Notes: generated by a model from the sequence alone, not told the origin. A stretch of 56,492 nucleotides of DNA from an uncultured beta proteobacterium (GCA_903914175.1 CAIWNX010000001.1:1-56492); one strand, 5' to 3'; positions 26,499 to 35,860 are shown, counted from the stretch's first letter. Numbers and translations: made by a program.

Positions 26499-27628
26499 TG
26501 AACTTTTCCTGGCGCCGTATGCTCGCGGTCTTCATCAAGGAGTTCCAGCAGATGATGCGCGACCGCCTGACCTTTGCCATGGCGGTGGGCATTCCGATCA
26601 TTCAACTGGTGCTGTTTGGTTACGCCATCAACACCGATCCCAAAGGCCTGCCGACGGCGGTGGTCAGCAACGACTCCAGCGTGATGGCGCGCAGCCTGGT
26701 AGCCGCCCTGCAAAACACGGGCTACTTTCGCGTCACGCACAGCGGCACGCGCGAAGACGAGGGCGAAGCCCTGCTGGAGACCGGACAGGTGCAGTTTCTG
26801 CTGGTGATACCCCCCGACTTCACACAGCGCTTGGTGCGCGGTGAGCGCCCGGCGCTGCTGCTGGCCGTTGACGCGACCGACCCTTCCGCCTCCGGCAACG
26901 CGATCGCCGCACTCAATCTGCTGGCAACGCAGGCGCTGCGCCACGATCTGACCGGGCCGCTGCGTGCACTGCAGAATGCGCCACCCCCGTTTGAGCTGCG
27001 CATTCACAAACGCTATAACCCCGAGGGGCTGTCGCGCTACAACATCGTCCCTGGCCTGATCGGCACTATCCTGACCATGACCATGGTGATGCTCACGGGG
27101 CTGGGCATGACGCGTGAGCGCGAGCGCGGCACCATGGAAAACCTGCTCGCCACACCGGTGCGACCGGGCGAGGTGATGGTCGGCAAGATCCTGCCCTATG
27201 TGGTGATCGGCTACATCCAGCTCGGCGTCGTCATGCTGGCCGCCTTCTTCCTGTTTGAGGTGCCGATGGTGGGCAGCTTTGCGCTGCTGATGGCCATGAT
27301 TGGCGTCTTCATCGTCGCCAATCTGGGTGTCGGCTTTACCTTCTCCACCATCGCGCGCAACCAGTTGCAGGCGGTGCAGATGACTTTCTTTTTCTTTTTG
27401 CCCTCGATGCTGCTGTCGGGCTTCATGTTTCCGTTTCGCGCCATGCCGCAGTGGGCACAGTGGATCGGTGAGGTGCTGCCGCTAACGCACTTTCTGCGCA
27501 TCGTGCGCGGCATCCTGCTCAAGGGCAACACGGCGGCGCAAATCCTGCCTGAACTCTGGCCGATGCTGGCCTTCCTGTTCGTCGCCGCCGTGATCGCGCT
27601 CAAGCGCTATCGGCAGACGCTGGATTGA
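26495..27628 (+). CDS. ABC-2 type permease (YbhR/YhhJ-like)
   Basis: This is the membrane subunit of the exporter, 377 residues. An N-terminal helix (residues ~24-42) is followed by a large periplasmic domain of ~150 residues. Five to six helices follow, with the ABC-2 segments YNIVPGLIGTILTMTMVMLTGLGMTRERERGTMENLLATPVRPGEVMVGKI and LPSMLLSGFMFPFRAMPQWAQWIGEVLPLTHFLRIVRGI. This architecture is that of YbhR/YhhJ. The 3' end overlaps the convergent DUF2189 gene by 29 bp, so the two messages can base-pair there. Confidence 0.94.
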   Translation: MMNFSWRRMLAVFIKEFQQMMRDRLTFAMAVGIPIIQLVLFGYAINTDPKGLPTAVVSNDSSVMARSLVAALQNTGYFRVTHSGTREDEGEALLETGQVQFLLVIPPDFTQRLVRGERPALLLAVDATDPSASGNAIAALNLLATQALRHDLTGPLRALQNAPPPFELRIHKRYNPEGLSRYNIVPGLIGTILTMTMVMLTGLGMTRERERGTMENLLATPVRPGEVMVGKILPYVVIGYIQLGVVMLAAFFLFEVPMVGSFALLMAMIGVFIVANLGVGFTFSTIARNQLQAVQMTFFFFLPSMLLSGFMFPFRAMPQWAQWIGEVLPLTHFLRIVRGILLKGNTAAQILPELWPMLAFLFVAAVIALKRYRQTLD

Positions 27629-28445
27629 GGGTGGGGCTGGAGCCGATCCGGTGCACCGAGTCTCGATAGGCGTGCCAACTGGCGTGTCCCAGCAGAGGGC
27701 CTATCACCGCAATACCCGCTGAATAGGGGAGCAGCACGGAAACCAGCACCGACAAACCCATCAACGCAGCCCACAGCAACATCACGGCCGTGTTCTTTCC
27801 CACCACCTGAAAGCTGGTGATGACGGCGCTGATGGCATCGGTATCGCGGTCCAGAATCATTGGAATCGACACCACCAAGAGGCTAAATATCAGCGTCGCA
27901 AAGACAGCACCGGCGATGATGTAGGTTGCAACAAACTCCCAGTTGCGGGCGTCAAGTGCTGCCTCCATGACATCGAAGTCCGAGGGGATGTTGGTGTTGA
28001 AAAAAAGTGCCGTCACCACGAGCGAAACGCGGCCCCATAGCAGCGTCAATACCAGAAGCACCACGACCAGAATGCCCATGCTGCTCAGGTGCAGCTTCCA
28101 GCAGGTCAGGGACCCCAGGAAATCACGCTCGATACCTTGTTCATTGCGACGGCTCAAGTCGTTGAGCCCCATTGCGACGAAGGGGCCGATCAGCAGGCAT
28201 CCCGAGATCATCGTCATGGAGTATTCGGGTCCGATATGAAACACACCATGCAATATCAGCGCCATAAACAAAAACGGGAGCCCGAAAAAGACGCTGGTGC
28301 CCGGGTGAGTTGCAATGTCGCGCCAGCCCAGTCTCAGCCATCGCATCGGTGCACCCCACGGCAGCAGGATGATTTCTTTGGCTGCTGGCGCCGAGTCGGT
28401 CGCTGCAAGCGACTGCGAGGAGTTTTCTCGCGGGGTGTTGGTCAT
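27600..28445 (-). CDS. DUF2189 membrane protein
   Basis: This is an integral membrane protein of about 281 residues and unknown function. It matches the DUF2189 pattern: WLRLGWRDIATHPGTSVFFGLPFLFMALIL near the N-terminus, then five more hydrophobic segments, ILDRDTDAISAVITSFQVVGKN, and a C-terminal GPLLGHASWHAYRD motif. These proteins are often found near respiratory-chain genes in proteobacteria, but no role is established. The start at 28445 (MTNTPRENSS) is preferred to 28472 because it matches the family N-terminus. It converges with the ABC permease. Confidence 0.85.
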   Translation of the reverse strand: MTNTPRENSSQSLAATDSAPAAKEIILLPWGAPMRWLRLGWRDIATHPGTSVFFGLPFLFMALILHGVFHIGPEYSMTMISGCLLIGPFVAMGLNDLSRRNEQGIERDFLGSLTCWKLHLSSMGILVVVLLVLTLLWGRVSLVVTALFFNTNIPSDFDVMEAALDARNWEFVATYIIAGAVFATLIFSLLVVSIPMILDRDTDAISAVITSFQVVGKNTAVMLLWAALMGLSVLVSVLLPYSAGIAVIGPLLGHASWHAYRDSVHRIGSSPTLNPASADSA

Positions 28446-28570
28446 GATGTAAACCTGGCGTCTGTGATGCATCTATTGAATCATTTTTCGCTGATTTAGG
28501 CTACCCGGAAAATGTGGAACCTGCGGCCGGGCGATCAGTATTGCCCGGCCAATTTCAAGACAATATAAAG

Positions 28571-28624
28571 CGCCTTAAAAACGCCTTAAAAGCAATTGCA
28601 GTGCTAACTTGATTAACATATAAT
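28571..28624 (+). promoter_or_regulatory. sigma-70 promoter with tandem CGCCTTAAAA repeats
   Basis: TTGCAG (28596-28601) and TATAAT (28619-28624) are separated by 17 bp, a near-consensus promoter reading into the ribbon-helix-helix gene at 28757. Directly upstream, CGCCTTAAAA occurs twice at 11-bp spacing (28571-28580 and 28582-28591), on one helix face. It could be an UP-like element or a regulator site. The leader to the gene would be about 125 bases. Confidence 0.65.
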
Positions 28625-28756
28625 GCAATCTGTTTTTGGAAAAGGTAAAAGGTCCTGATCCGCAGTGAGGTTCAGCGCCCCACCACAATTGCACAGAAAT
28701 TTGTCGCATGCAGCACGCATAAAATGCCAACTTTATTCACATAGAAGCGGTCATAT

Positions 28757-28966
28757 ATGGAACTTAAAACTGCGCGACTGACTGTTTTGATTGATCCTGC
28801 CAAGAAGAAAGCTTTCGAGACGCTTTGCGCGCGTCAGGATGTGACGCCGTCGCAGGTTGTCAGGCGATTGATTCGCGACTATTTGGTTCAACACGGGGTG
28901 GAGTTTGTACCCAGTGGTTTGTCACCTGTTGCAGGTGCCGCCGAAGACAGCGCTGGGAACGATTGA
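28757..28966 (+). CDS. Ribbon-helix-helix (CopG/Arc-like) DNA-binding protein
   Basis: This is a 69-residue protein whose first 45 residues fit a ribbon-helix-helix fold. A short beta strand, TARLTVLIDPAK, is followed by two helices, KKKAFETLCARQDVTPSQVVRRLIRDYLVQHG. The tail is flexible. Such proteins bind DNA as dimers, often as autorepressors. No toxin partner is evident: the next gene does not resemble a known toxin. A strong promoter with direct repeats lies upstream. It precedes the Ehr-like operon on the same strand and might regulate it, which is inference from position only. Confidence 0.75.
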   Translation: MELKTARLTVLIDPAKKKAFETLCARQDVTPSQVVRRLIRDYLVQHGVEFVPSGLSPVAGAAEDSAGND

Positions 28967-29026
28967 ATCTGTCATTCTGATGTCCGTGATGGCGATCTGT
29001 TTCAATGAATTTTCGGAGCATTGAAG

Positions 29027-29371
29027 ATGCCAATTTTGGAACTTGAATCGGCGCTGTCGAATTCGCGCCTGAAGCCCAAGGGCATAAAAGTCGGTCGCAA
29101 ATTGTGGGATGCCTTGCGAGCCGCCAACCTCATCAGCATGTCGGAATCGTCCGATTGGAAAATGCTAGATCCTGGCTTTATGCTGCCTTTTTACAAGGGC
29201 ATTTACCTGGTTTTAGATCCTGAGCTTGAGCACGCCGGTATCGGTTTTTGGATTCCGTCTGGCGACGCGGGTGCCGGTGTGGCATCACACAAAAAATCCT
29301 TGCCGGCACCGACGCAGAATCAGACCAAACCATTGCTGAGGACCACGTCACGATGGCTGGGGCGATCGTAA
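29027..29371 (+). CDS. Hypothetical protein upstream of Ehr-like operon
   Basis: I do not recognise this 114-residue protein. It begins MPILELESALSNSRLKPKG and has the composition of a soluble protein, with no signal or membrane segment. A central stretch, WKMLDPGFMLPFYKGIYLVLDPELE, looks like alternating helix and strand. The last 35 residues are Lys/Gln/Thr-rich. The start at 29027 is chosen because TCGGAG lies about 9 bp upstream; a TTG at 29021 is possible. It lies 76 bp before the hydrogenase-4-like operon on the same strand and may be cotranscribed with it. Confidence 0.6.
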   Translation: MPILELESALSNSRLKPKGIKVGRKLWDALRAANLISMSESSDWKMLDPGFMLPFYKGIYLVLDPELEHAGIGFWIPSGDAGAGVASHKKSLPAPTQNQTKPLLRTTSRWLGRS

Positions 29372-29447
29372 CAAGCACCACGAAAACAGTCTTACCAGCC
29401 ACGTCGCATTTTCTGCACCGCTCTGTGCTGCGCCCGCTTAGTATCCG

Positions 29448-31451
29448 ATGACGCCGATTGTCCTGGCTGTGATGATTCTTGCGCTGGGCGCAGGCTTGTG
29501 CCTATTGCCAGTTAGCAACGCCACGCGCGTTGGGATGGGACTGGGGTCCCAAGTGCTCGCAACGATTCTTGTGTTGGCAACAAGTTTCCCCGTCTTGCTC
29601 GGCGCCCCTGTCATTTCGGCCGCCATGCCATGGGCATATCCGGTTGGCGTGTTGCACATCCGACTGGATGCCTTAGGCGCCTTCTTTCTGAGTTGGTCAC
29701 TGCCCATGACGCTCATTGGCAGCCTGTACGCCGTCGGCTATTTGCGTCCGTTCTTCAAGGGACCGCGGCACCTGGGCATGCACTTCGCCCTGCTCAACAT
29801 GACCGCCATTTCGTTTGTATTGATCTACACAGGCGAGCATGCCTTGATCTTTCTGCTTGGATGGGAGCTGGCGGCACTGGCTGCTTGGTTGATGGTGATA
29901 TGGGACTACACCAACCAGAAGGTGCGTTTTGCCGGATTCAATTACCTGATTTCGACCCACATTGGCCTGATCTTTCTGGTCGCAGCGGTGATGACGATTT
30001 ACACCCATACAGGGTCTTGGATCCTTGGCGATTTTGGAGTTTGGCTAGCGAACAATCCAGGCGTTGAGCGCAATGTCATCTTTCTGTTACTGGTGGCCAG
30101 CTTTGGCCTGAAATCCGCGTTCTTTCCTTTTCACTCCTGGCTGCCGCGTGCCCATGCTGCCGCGCCGGCCCATGTCTCGGCGCTGATGTCGGGCGTCATC
30201 CACAAGGCCGGTCTGTACGCGCTGGTGCGCTTTGTCTTTTTGATCGGGCGACCCGATGAATGGATGGGCTGGTTCCTGATCGGTTTTTCGGCGCTGTCGG
30301 CCCTGGTCGGCGCCCTCTACACCGTTGGTCAGCGTGATTTGAAACGCCTGCTCGGCTACTCGTCGACCGAGAACGTCGGCATCGCTGGCATTGGCCTGGG
30401 CGTGGGCTGTCTAGGTTTGAGCTGGGGTCAGCCGGCGCTGGTGGCACTGGGCTTTGCCGGCGGTCTGATGCACCTGCTCAATCACGCCTTCTTCAAGTGC
30501 CAGTTGTTCTACGCCGCTGGCGCGGTTTACCAGGCCAGCCACACGGTGGACATGGAGCGCCTGGGCGGCCTCTCGCGTTTGATGCCGTGGACCGCGCTGA
30601 GTTTTCTGCTTGGCGGTGTGGCCATCTCGGCGCTGCCACCGCTCAACGGTTTTACCAGCGAGTTCGTGATCTATTCCGCGTTGTTCATTGGTGCCGACAT
30701 CGGCATCTGGGCCAAGGTCGCCCTCTGTGCTGCCGGCGCTTTGCTGGCCTTTGTTGGCGCGGTGTCGGCGCTGAGCATCACGCGCGCCTTCGGCGTTGTC
30801 TTCCTCGGCAGCGCACGCGATGCCAGCGTGCACGCGCCCGGCGAGGTCAGCCGCTGGATGCTGCTGCCGATGGGCGTGCATGCGCTGGGCGTCATCGTGC
30901 TGGGTGTGGCGCCGGTGCTGGGTTTCATGCTGGTGCGGGGCCCGACCGCCATCGCGCTGGCGTTGCTGCCAGCGTCGAACGTTAATCTGCTGCAACCAAT
31001 CAGTAACACCCTGAGCCGCATCGGTTTCATCTCGGCGGCGCTGGCACTGGCGGTTGCGCTGCTGTGGTGGCTGCGCTCGCGCACGCAATCAAAACCTGCC
31101 GCACAGCATGTGACCTGGGGCTGCGGCTACACCGCACCGAACACACGCATGCAGTACACCGGTTCGAGTTTCTCGCGCGACTTCAGCACGCGCTTTCGCG
31201 GCGTGCTGCTGATGTTGCAGCGGCGCAAGGCGCCAACCGGTTATTTCCCCACCGACAGTTACCTGATCACCGATTGCGTCGATGCCGTCGAGCGGCGCCT
31301 GTTCTCGGTCATCAACAACGGCGATGCGTCGGCCAAGGACTGGTCGCAGCGTCTGCATGAGGACGACCCACGCATTGCCTTTGGCATCGCCCTGGTCGGC
31401 CTGGTGGCTATTGCCGGTTTCGTGGTCTTCAGTACGGGGCCGTTGTCATGA
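29448..31451 (+). CDS. hyfB: Hydrogenase-4-like antiporter subunit B (NuoL/M-like)
   Basis: This is an antiporter-like membrane subunit of a group-4-hydrogenase-related complex, 667 residues. The helix-5 glutamate lies in FLLGWELAALAAWLMVIWD and the helix-7 lysine in FGLKSAFFPFHSWLPRAHAAAPAHVSALMSGVIHKAG. KRLLGYSSTENVGI follows. The C-terminal extension (TWGCGYTAPNTRMQYTGSSF and later) is typical of HyfB/HycC-like proteins rather than NuoL. It starts a tightly overlapping operon (4-bp ATGA overlaps) with hyfC, hyfE, hyfF, hyfG and a small subunit. It should pump ions driven by electron transfer in the soluble arm, or the reverse. Confidence 0.9.
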   Translation: MTPIVLAVMILALGAGLCLLPVSNATRVGMGLGSQVLATILVLATSFPVLLGAPVISAAMPWAYPVGVLHIRLDALGAFFLSWSLPMTLIGSLYAVGYLRPFFKGPRHLGMHFALLNMTAISFVLIYTGEHALIFLLGWELAALAAWLMVIWDYTNQKVRFAGFNYLISTHIGLIFLVAAVMTIYTHTGSWILGDFGVWLANNPGVERNVIFLLLVASFGLKSAFFPFHSWLPRAHAAAPAHVSALMSGVIHKAGLYALVRFVFLIGRPDEWMGWFLIGFSALSALVGALYTVGQRDLKRLLGYSSTENVGIAGIGLGVGCLGLSWGQPALVALGFAGGLMHLLNHAFFKCQLFYAAGAVYQASHTVDMERLGGLSRLMPWTALSFLLGGVAISALPPLNGFTSEFVIYSALFIGADIGIWAKVALCAAGALLAFVGAVSALSITRAFGVVFLGSARDASVHAPGEVSRWMLLPMGVHALGVIVLGVAPVLGFMLVRGPTAIALALLPASNVNLLQPISNTLSRIGFISAALALAVALLWWLRSRTQSKPAAQHVTWGCGYTAPNTRMQYTGSSFSRDFSTRFRGVLLMLQRRKAPTGYFPTDSYLITDCVDAVERRLFSVINNGDASAKDWSQRLHEDDPRIAFGIALVGLVAIAGFVVFSTGPLS

Positions 31452-32371
31452 TCCTGCTAACCATCACGCACGTGCTGTTTGCGCTCGCGATGCCGATCCT
31501 GATGCTCGGCCTGGTGAATCGCAGCAAATCGCTGTGGGCCGGGCGCAAGGGGCCGGGTCTGCTGCAACCGCTTTGGGATTTGCAGCGCCTGCTGCACAAG
31601 CAGTCGGTTTACAGCACGGTGGCAACACCGCTGTTTCGGGCCGGTCCCTGGGTCGTGCTGGCCGCCAGCCTGCTGGCGGCCATGATCGCGCCCATTCTGG
31701 GTCCGGTGGCACCGCTGCAGTTCAGCCACGATTTTGTTTTCTTCGCTTACACACTGGGTCTGGCACGCCTGTTCCTGATGCTCTCGGCATTCGACGTCGG
31801 CAGTTCTTTTGAGGGCATGGGCGCAGCACGCGAGGCATCGTTCACCAGCTTCATCGAGCCCGCGCTGTTCCTGCTGATCGGCAGCGCCATGGTGGCGGGC
31901 GGTGGCAGCAGCTTTGCCGCGCTGATCGGGCAACTGCACCGCAGCGCGGCCTTCGTCTGGCTGGCGTTGCCGACGGTGGTCGTGTTGCTGGTGTTGCTGC
32001 AGGCCGAGGCGGCACGCGTGCCGGTGGACGACCCGCTGACGCATCTGGAACTGACCATGGTCCACGAGGTCATGATCCTGGACCACAGCGGCCCGGAACT
32101 GGCCGCCATGCAGTACGCAGCGGGTCTCAAGATGATGAGCTACGGCGGTCTGATCGCAGCGCTGCTCAACCCCTTTGACGCCAGTACCGAGCCGCTGCCA
32201 GCCGTGCTGTGCGCGCTGGTCATCATGGCCTTGGTGGCTGTGGCGGTGGGCTGTGTTGAATCGCTGACCGCACGCCTGCGCATGCGCCTGGTGCCGGTCT
32301 ACCTGATGCTGGCGAGCCTGCTCGCGGCACTGTGCCTGGGCGGCGCGGGCTGGCTGCTGAGGTCCCTATGA
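31448..32371 (+). CDS. hyfC: Hydrogenase-4-like membrane subunit C (NuoH-like)
   Basis: This is the NuoH/HycD-like subunit that connects the soluble arm to the membrane arm, 307 residues and eight hydrophobic segments. Family-specific parts are SKSLWAGRKGPGLLQPLWDLQRLLHKQSVYS near the N-terminus and the acidic loop AEAARVPVDDPLTHLELTMVHEVMILDHSGPELA (around residues 180-213), which parallels the quinone-site loop of NuoH. It overlaps hyfB and hyfE by 4 bp each. Whether it binds quinone is unknown in this class. Confidence 0.9.
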   Translation: MILLTITHVLFALAMPILMLGLVNRSKSLWAGRKGPGLLQPLWDLQRLLHKQSVYSTVATPLFRAGPWVVLAASLLAAMIAPILGPVAPLQFSHDFVFFAYTLGLARLFLMLSAFDVGSSFEGMGAAREASFTSFIEPALFLLIGSAMVAGGGSSFAALIGQLHRSAAFVWLALPTVVVLLVLLQAEAARVPVDDPLTHLELTMVHEVMILDHSGPELAAMQYAAGLKMMSYGGLIAALLNPFDASTEPLPAVLCALVIMALVAVAVGCVESLTARLRMRLVPVYLMLASLLAALCLGGAGWLLRSL

Positions 32372-32961
32372 CCTTGCCACTGATCGCCTTTTTGCTGACC
32401 GTTGTTGTCCCGGTCTTCTTCAGCAAGATCCGCGCAGCGCCGTTCTGGCTCACGCTGCAGGCGCTGGCGCTGGGCTGGAATGCGCTGGCACATCACGGTG
32501 CCGATTCCATGCATGGGCTGATGGCCCTGCTGGAACTGCTATTGCTGCGCGGTGCCATTGCACCGCTGCTGCTGCGCCGCGCCATCCGGCAGCGGACGCA
32601 ACCCAATCTGGACCTGATGCCCTCCAACCTGTTCACCTGGGTCGTTGCCAGCGCCCTGATCGTGCTGGCCTTCAAGTTTGGCGCCCCCAGCATGGGCGAC
32701 TACCCGGCCGTGACGCTGGGTGTCGTCGGTGCCACGGTGGCGGTTGCCTTCTTGCTGCTCTCCACCAACGACGCACCACCAGCGCAACTGGTAGCCGTAC
32801 TTTTCATGGAAAACGCACTGGCCCTGTTTGAATCGCTGTTTCCCGAACCCTGGCCGCTGCCAGTGCACGGCGCCCTGAGTGCAATTTACCTGCTGACGAT
32901 CATCGTTGGCACCTGGCTCATTGGCACGCCCGATGTGCCGGTCGTGGAGGAAACGGCATGA
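32368..32961 (+). CDS. hyfE: Hydrogenase-4-like membrane subunit E (NuoK-like)
   Basis: This is a HyfE-type membrane protein of 197 residues, with about six hydrophobic segments. The C-terminal part is NuoK-like. The segment LLELLLLRGAIAPLLLRRAIRQRTQPNLDLMPSNLFTWV is typical of HyfE. Acidic residues of helices lie in LVAVLFMENALALFESLFP. The start at 32368 is chosen because it overlaps the hyfC stop (ATGA); an earlier in-frame codon at 32332 lies inside hyfC. The stop overlaps hyfF in the same way. Confidence 0.85.
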   Translation: MTLPLIAFLLTVVVPVFFSKIRAAPFWLTLQALALGWNALAHHGADSMHGLMALLELLLLRGAIAPLLLRRAIRQRTQPNLDLMPSNLFTWVVASALIVLAFKFGAPSMGDYPAVTLGVVGATVAVAFLLLSTNDAPPAQLVAVLFMENALALFESLFPEPWPLPVHGALSAIYLLTIIVGTWLIGTPDVPVVEETA

Positions 32962-34382
32962 GCGCCGCGCCAGGTTGCCCCGAGCCAGCGATCGTGCCGA
33001 CCCAACACCTGTGGGTCGGTCCGGCGCTGGTGGCCGTGGCGCTGGCCACGCTGCTGCTGTGGATCGCCGTCTTTGTGCAGACGCCGCTTGCCGAGATGCC
33101 GCGCTACTTCATGCAACGTTACTTCGTGCTTGACGCCACCTCCATGCTGTTTCTGCTGGTGATCAACAGCGTGTTCCTGGGTATCAGCGTCTATATGTCC
33201 TCGCGCGTCAAAACCTCGCAAGTGCTGTCCGACAACATGCTAGGGCGCAGCGCGCTGACGCTGGCCTTCATGGTCGCGATGAACCTGGGCGTGATGGCCA
33301 ACAACCTGCTGCTGCTATGGGCTTTCATTGAACTCACCACGCTATGCGCCGCCCCCTTGGTGGCACAGGGCGACGCCGGCGTGGCGCGGCGCGTGGCCTG
33401 GAACTACCTGCTGTACTCAAGCATCTCGCTGGCACTGACCTTCCTGGGCCTGATGTGCCTGACGCGCTCGGCGCAGTTGCAAGGCCTGGAACTTAACTTC
33501 GCACTGGATCAGATGGCGCAATCGGTGGCCCACATGAACGACAGCTGGCAGCGCCTGGGCCTGGCGCTGATGCTGTTCGGCCTGGGAGCGAAACTCGGCC
33601 TGGCGCCGCTTTACAACTGGATGCCTGAAACCTATGAAGCGGCACCGAGCAGCGCCAGTGCGCTGCTGGCGGCGGTGCAGTTCAACATCAGCGTGGTGGC
33701 GGTGTTTCGCATCCTGCAGGCGTTTCGCGGTCAGGACCCCGGCTTTGTCTCCTACGAACTGCTCATCATGGGTTGCCTCTCGCTGCTGGTGGCCGCCGTG
33801 CAGGTGATGGCCGCGCAAAGCTACAAGCGTCTGGTGGCCTACGCTTGCGTCAGTTCCTCGGGCGTCATCGCCATCGGCCTGTCGGTTGGCAAGCTCGCCG
33901 CCTACGGCGTGCTGCTCTACATCGTCAGCAACGCGTTTGTGAAGGCGCTGCTGTTTCTCACCGCCGGGCGCCTGCGCGCCGTCTACCACAGCAACGAGAT
34001 CAAATCGCTCAGCGGCGTGATTCGCGTGTTGCCGTTTTCGGGTCTGCTGTTTGCGGTCGGCATCTTCGCGCTGCTGGGTTTTCCGCCCTTTGGCAGCTTT
34101 CTGGCCGAGATGCTGATCCTCTCGGGAATCGTGCAGTCCGGTAACCTGATCGCCTTCACCCTGATGTGCGCCATGCTCACCATCATTTTTGTCGCCACCG
34201 GGCGCTCGATCTTTCCGATGCTGTGGGGACCGTCGAACTGGCAGGGCCCACGTGTCCAGGAAACCTGGGTTACGACGGTGCCCAAGCTTGGCTTCGTGCT
34301 GGTGCTGCTCATGCTCGGCCTGTACACGCCGGCGCCGCTCAGCCAGTTGCTGCTGCAGGTGGCGCAATCGATCGGAGGCTGA
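32958..34382 (+). CDS. hyfF: Hydrogenase-4-like antiporter subunit F (NuoN/M-like)
   Basis: This is a second antiporter-like subunit, 474 residues and about 13-14 helices. The helix-5 glutamate is in LLLLWAFIELTTLCAAPLVAQ. The helix-7 lysine is in FGLGAKLGLAPLYNWMPETYEAAPSSASALLAAVQ, and YKRLVAYACVSSSGVIAIGLSVG follows. The first ~50 residues are soluble and then hydrophobic. With hyfB this gives two putative ion-translocating units. No hyfD-like third unit is present. It is followed after 2 bp by the large subunit gene. Confidence 0.88.
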   Translation: MSAAPGCPEPAIVPTQHLWVGPALVAVALATLLLWIAVFVQTPLAEMPRYFMQRYFVLDATSMLFLLVINSVFLGISVYMSSRVKTSQVLSDNMLGRSALTLAFMVAMNLGVMANNLLLLWAFIELTTLCAAPLVAQGDAGVARRVAWNYLLYSSISLALTFLGLMCLTRSAQLQGLELNFALDQMAQSVAHMNDSWQRLGLALMLFGLGAKLGLAPLYNWMPETYEAAPSSASALLAAVQFNISVVAVFRILQAFRGQDPGFVSYELLIMGCLSLLVAAVQVMAAQSYKRLVAYACVSSSGVIAIGLSVGKLAAYGVLLYIVSNAFVKALLFLTAGRLRAVYHSNEIKSLSGVIRVLPFSGLLFAVGIFALLGFPPFGSFLAEMLILSGIVQSGNLIAFTLMCAMLTIIFVATGRSIFPMLWGPSNWQGPRVQETWVTTVPKLGFVLVLLMLGLYTPAPLSQLLLQVAQSIGG

Positions 34383-34384
34383 CG

Positions 34385-35860
34385 ATGAAAGCAACGCAAC
34401 CACTGCTTCTGCTCGCCACACGCGAGATGGAGACGCTCGCGCTCGAAGAGTGGGCCGGCCGCTGCGCGCTTAGCATGGACAGCGGCGCGCGGCTGTTGAC
34501 GCTGTTCGGCCGCGTCGTGGGCGACGAGGTTCTGACAACCGCCCTGCTGCAAGACCCGGACGGTGTATTGCGCGTTTTGCGCGGCTGCGCTCAGCACGGG
34601 CAATCGTTTGCTTCACTCACAACACGCCACCCCGCAGCGCAGATGTTTGAGCGCGAGTTATGGGAGCAAACCGGCTTGCAGCCGCAGGGCCACCCCTGGC
34701 TTAAACCCGTGCGCTATCAGGGTGCGCGCCAGCAGCGCATGCACGAGCACCCTTTCTTCACGGTGCGCGGGCCGGAGGTGCACGAAGTCGGTGTCGGCCC
34801 GATCCACGCCAGTGTGATCGAGCCCGGGCACTTCCGCTTCATGTGCCACGGCGAAAAAGTCCATCACCTCGAAATCCAGCTCGGCTACCAGCACCGTGGC
34901 ATCGAAGCGCAATTGCTGACCCGACCGCCGCTGGGCTTAAGCCCGCTGGCGGAGTCCATCGTTGGTGACAGCAGCGTAGCCTACACCTGGGGCTATTGCG
35001 CAGCCGTTGAAGCCCTCAGCGCTACACCTGTCAGCGTCGGTGCCAGTGCGGTGCGCGGCGTGGCGCTCGAACTCGAACGCATTGCCATGCACCTGGCCAC
35101 GCTCAATGGCCTGGCCACGGACATCGCCTTCCTGCAAGGCGGTGCCAGCTACGGCCGCCTGCGCACCGCCATCATCAACGCCAGCATGCGCGTCTGCGGC
35201 AGCCGCTTCGGGCGCGGCTGGCTGCGCCCGGGTGGCGTGCGCTGCGCCATCGACGACGCCCTGCGGCAGGACCTGCTGACAACGCTGGCTGCCTTCGCGC
35301 GCGACCTGGCGCAGGTCAACACGCTGATGTTGGAGGCACGCAGCGTGCAGTCGAGATTCCAGGGCGTCGGAGTCGTGAGCGTGAAGGCAGCGCAGGACAC
35401 GGGTATGAGCGGCCCGGTGGCGCGCGCCAGCGGCGTCGCCTTCGATACCCGCGTCAGCCTGGCTGGCGCGCCTTACGTCGAACATCCGCTGGCATTGATG
35501 ACCGAGACCAGCGGCGACTGCTGGGCACGCATGAAACTGCGCATGCGTGAGATCGACGAATCACTGCGCTGGCTGGGTGCGGTGCTGCAATCGTCGCCGC
35601 GCGCCGACCCTGTTACGCTGGCGCTGGCCGCGCCGTTGGCGCCCGATCATTTGTGTGTCTCGATCACCGAGGGCTTTCGTGGCCCGGTGATTCAGGCACT
35701 GGAAACCGGTGCCAATGGCCAACTCGTGCACTACAAGGTGCAGGACCCCTCGCTGCAGAACTGGTTTGGCCTGGCGCTGGCGGTGCGTGACAACGAGATT
35801 TCGGACTTCCCGATCTGCAACAAGAGCTTTGATCTCTCCTATTGCGGCAACGATCTTTAG
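34385..35860 (+). CDS. hyfG: Ehr-type large subunit: HyfG/NuoCD-like without Ni-Fe ligands
   Basis: This 491-residue protein combines an N-terminal NuoC-like domain (residues ~1-130) with a NuoD/HycE-like domain. The latter is recognised by VGPIHASVIEPGHFRFMCHGEKVHHLEIQLGYQHRGIEAQL. A true [NiFe] hydrogenase has CxxC near the start of this domain and CxxC near its end. Here the first site reads ESIVGDSSVAYTWGYC and the C-terminus ends FPICNKSFDLSYCGNDL, so neither pair is present. Ni-Fe binding and H2 chemistry are therefore unlikely. This places the complex with Ehr (energy-converting-hydrogenase-related) complexes, between complex I and group 4 hydrogenases. The start at 34385 lies just after the hyfF stop. 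Confidence 0.88.
   Translation: MKATQPLLLLATREMETLALEEWAGRCALSMDSGARLLTLFGRVVGDEVLTTALLQDPDGVLRVLRGCAQHGQSFASLTTRHPAAQMFERELWEQTGLQPQGHPWLKPVRYQGARQQRMHEHPFFTVRGPEVHEVGVGPIHASVIEPGHFRFMCHGEKVHHLEIQLGYQHRGIEAQLLTRPPLGLSPLAESIVGDSSVAYTWGYCAAVEALSATPVSVGASAVRGVALELERIAMHLATLNGLATDIAFLQGGASYGRLRTAIINASMRVCGSRFGRGWLRPGGVRCAIDDALRQDLLTTLAAFARDLAQVNTLMLEARSVQSRFQGVGVVSVKAAQDTGMSGPVARASGVAFDTRVSLAGAPYVEHPLALMTETSGDCWARMKLRMREIDESLRWLGAVLQSSPRADPVTLALAAPLAPDHLCVSITEGFRGPVIQALETGANGQLVHYKVQDPSLQNWFGLALAVRDNEISDFPICNKSFDLSYCGNDL

Noticed and set aside
28757-29371. Toxin-antitoxin pair (RHH antitoxin plus toxin)
   Set aside because: The genes are 60 bp apart, the second shows no RelE/ParE, PIN or Fic-like pattern, and its size and composition give no support.
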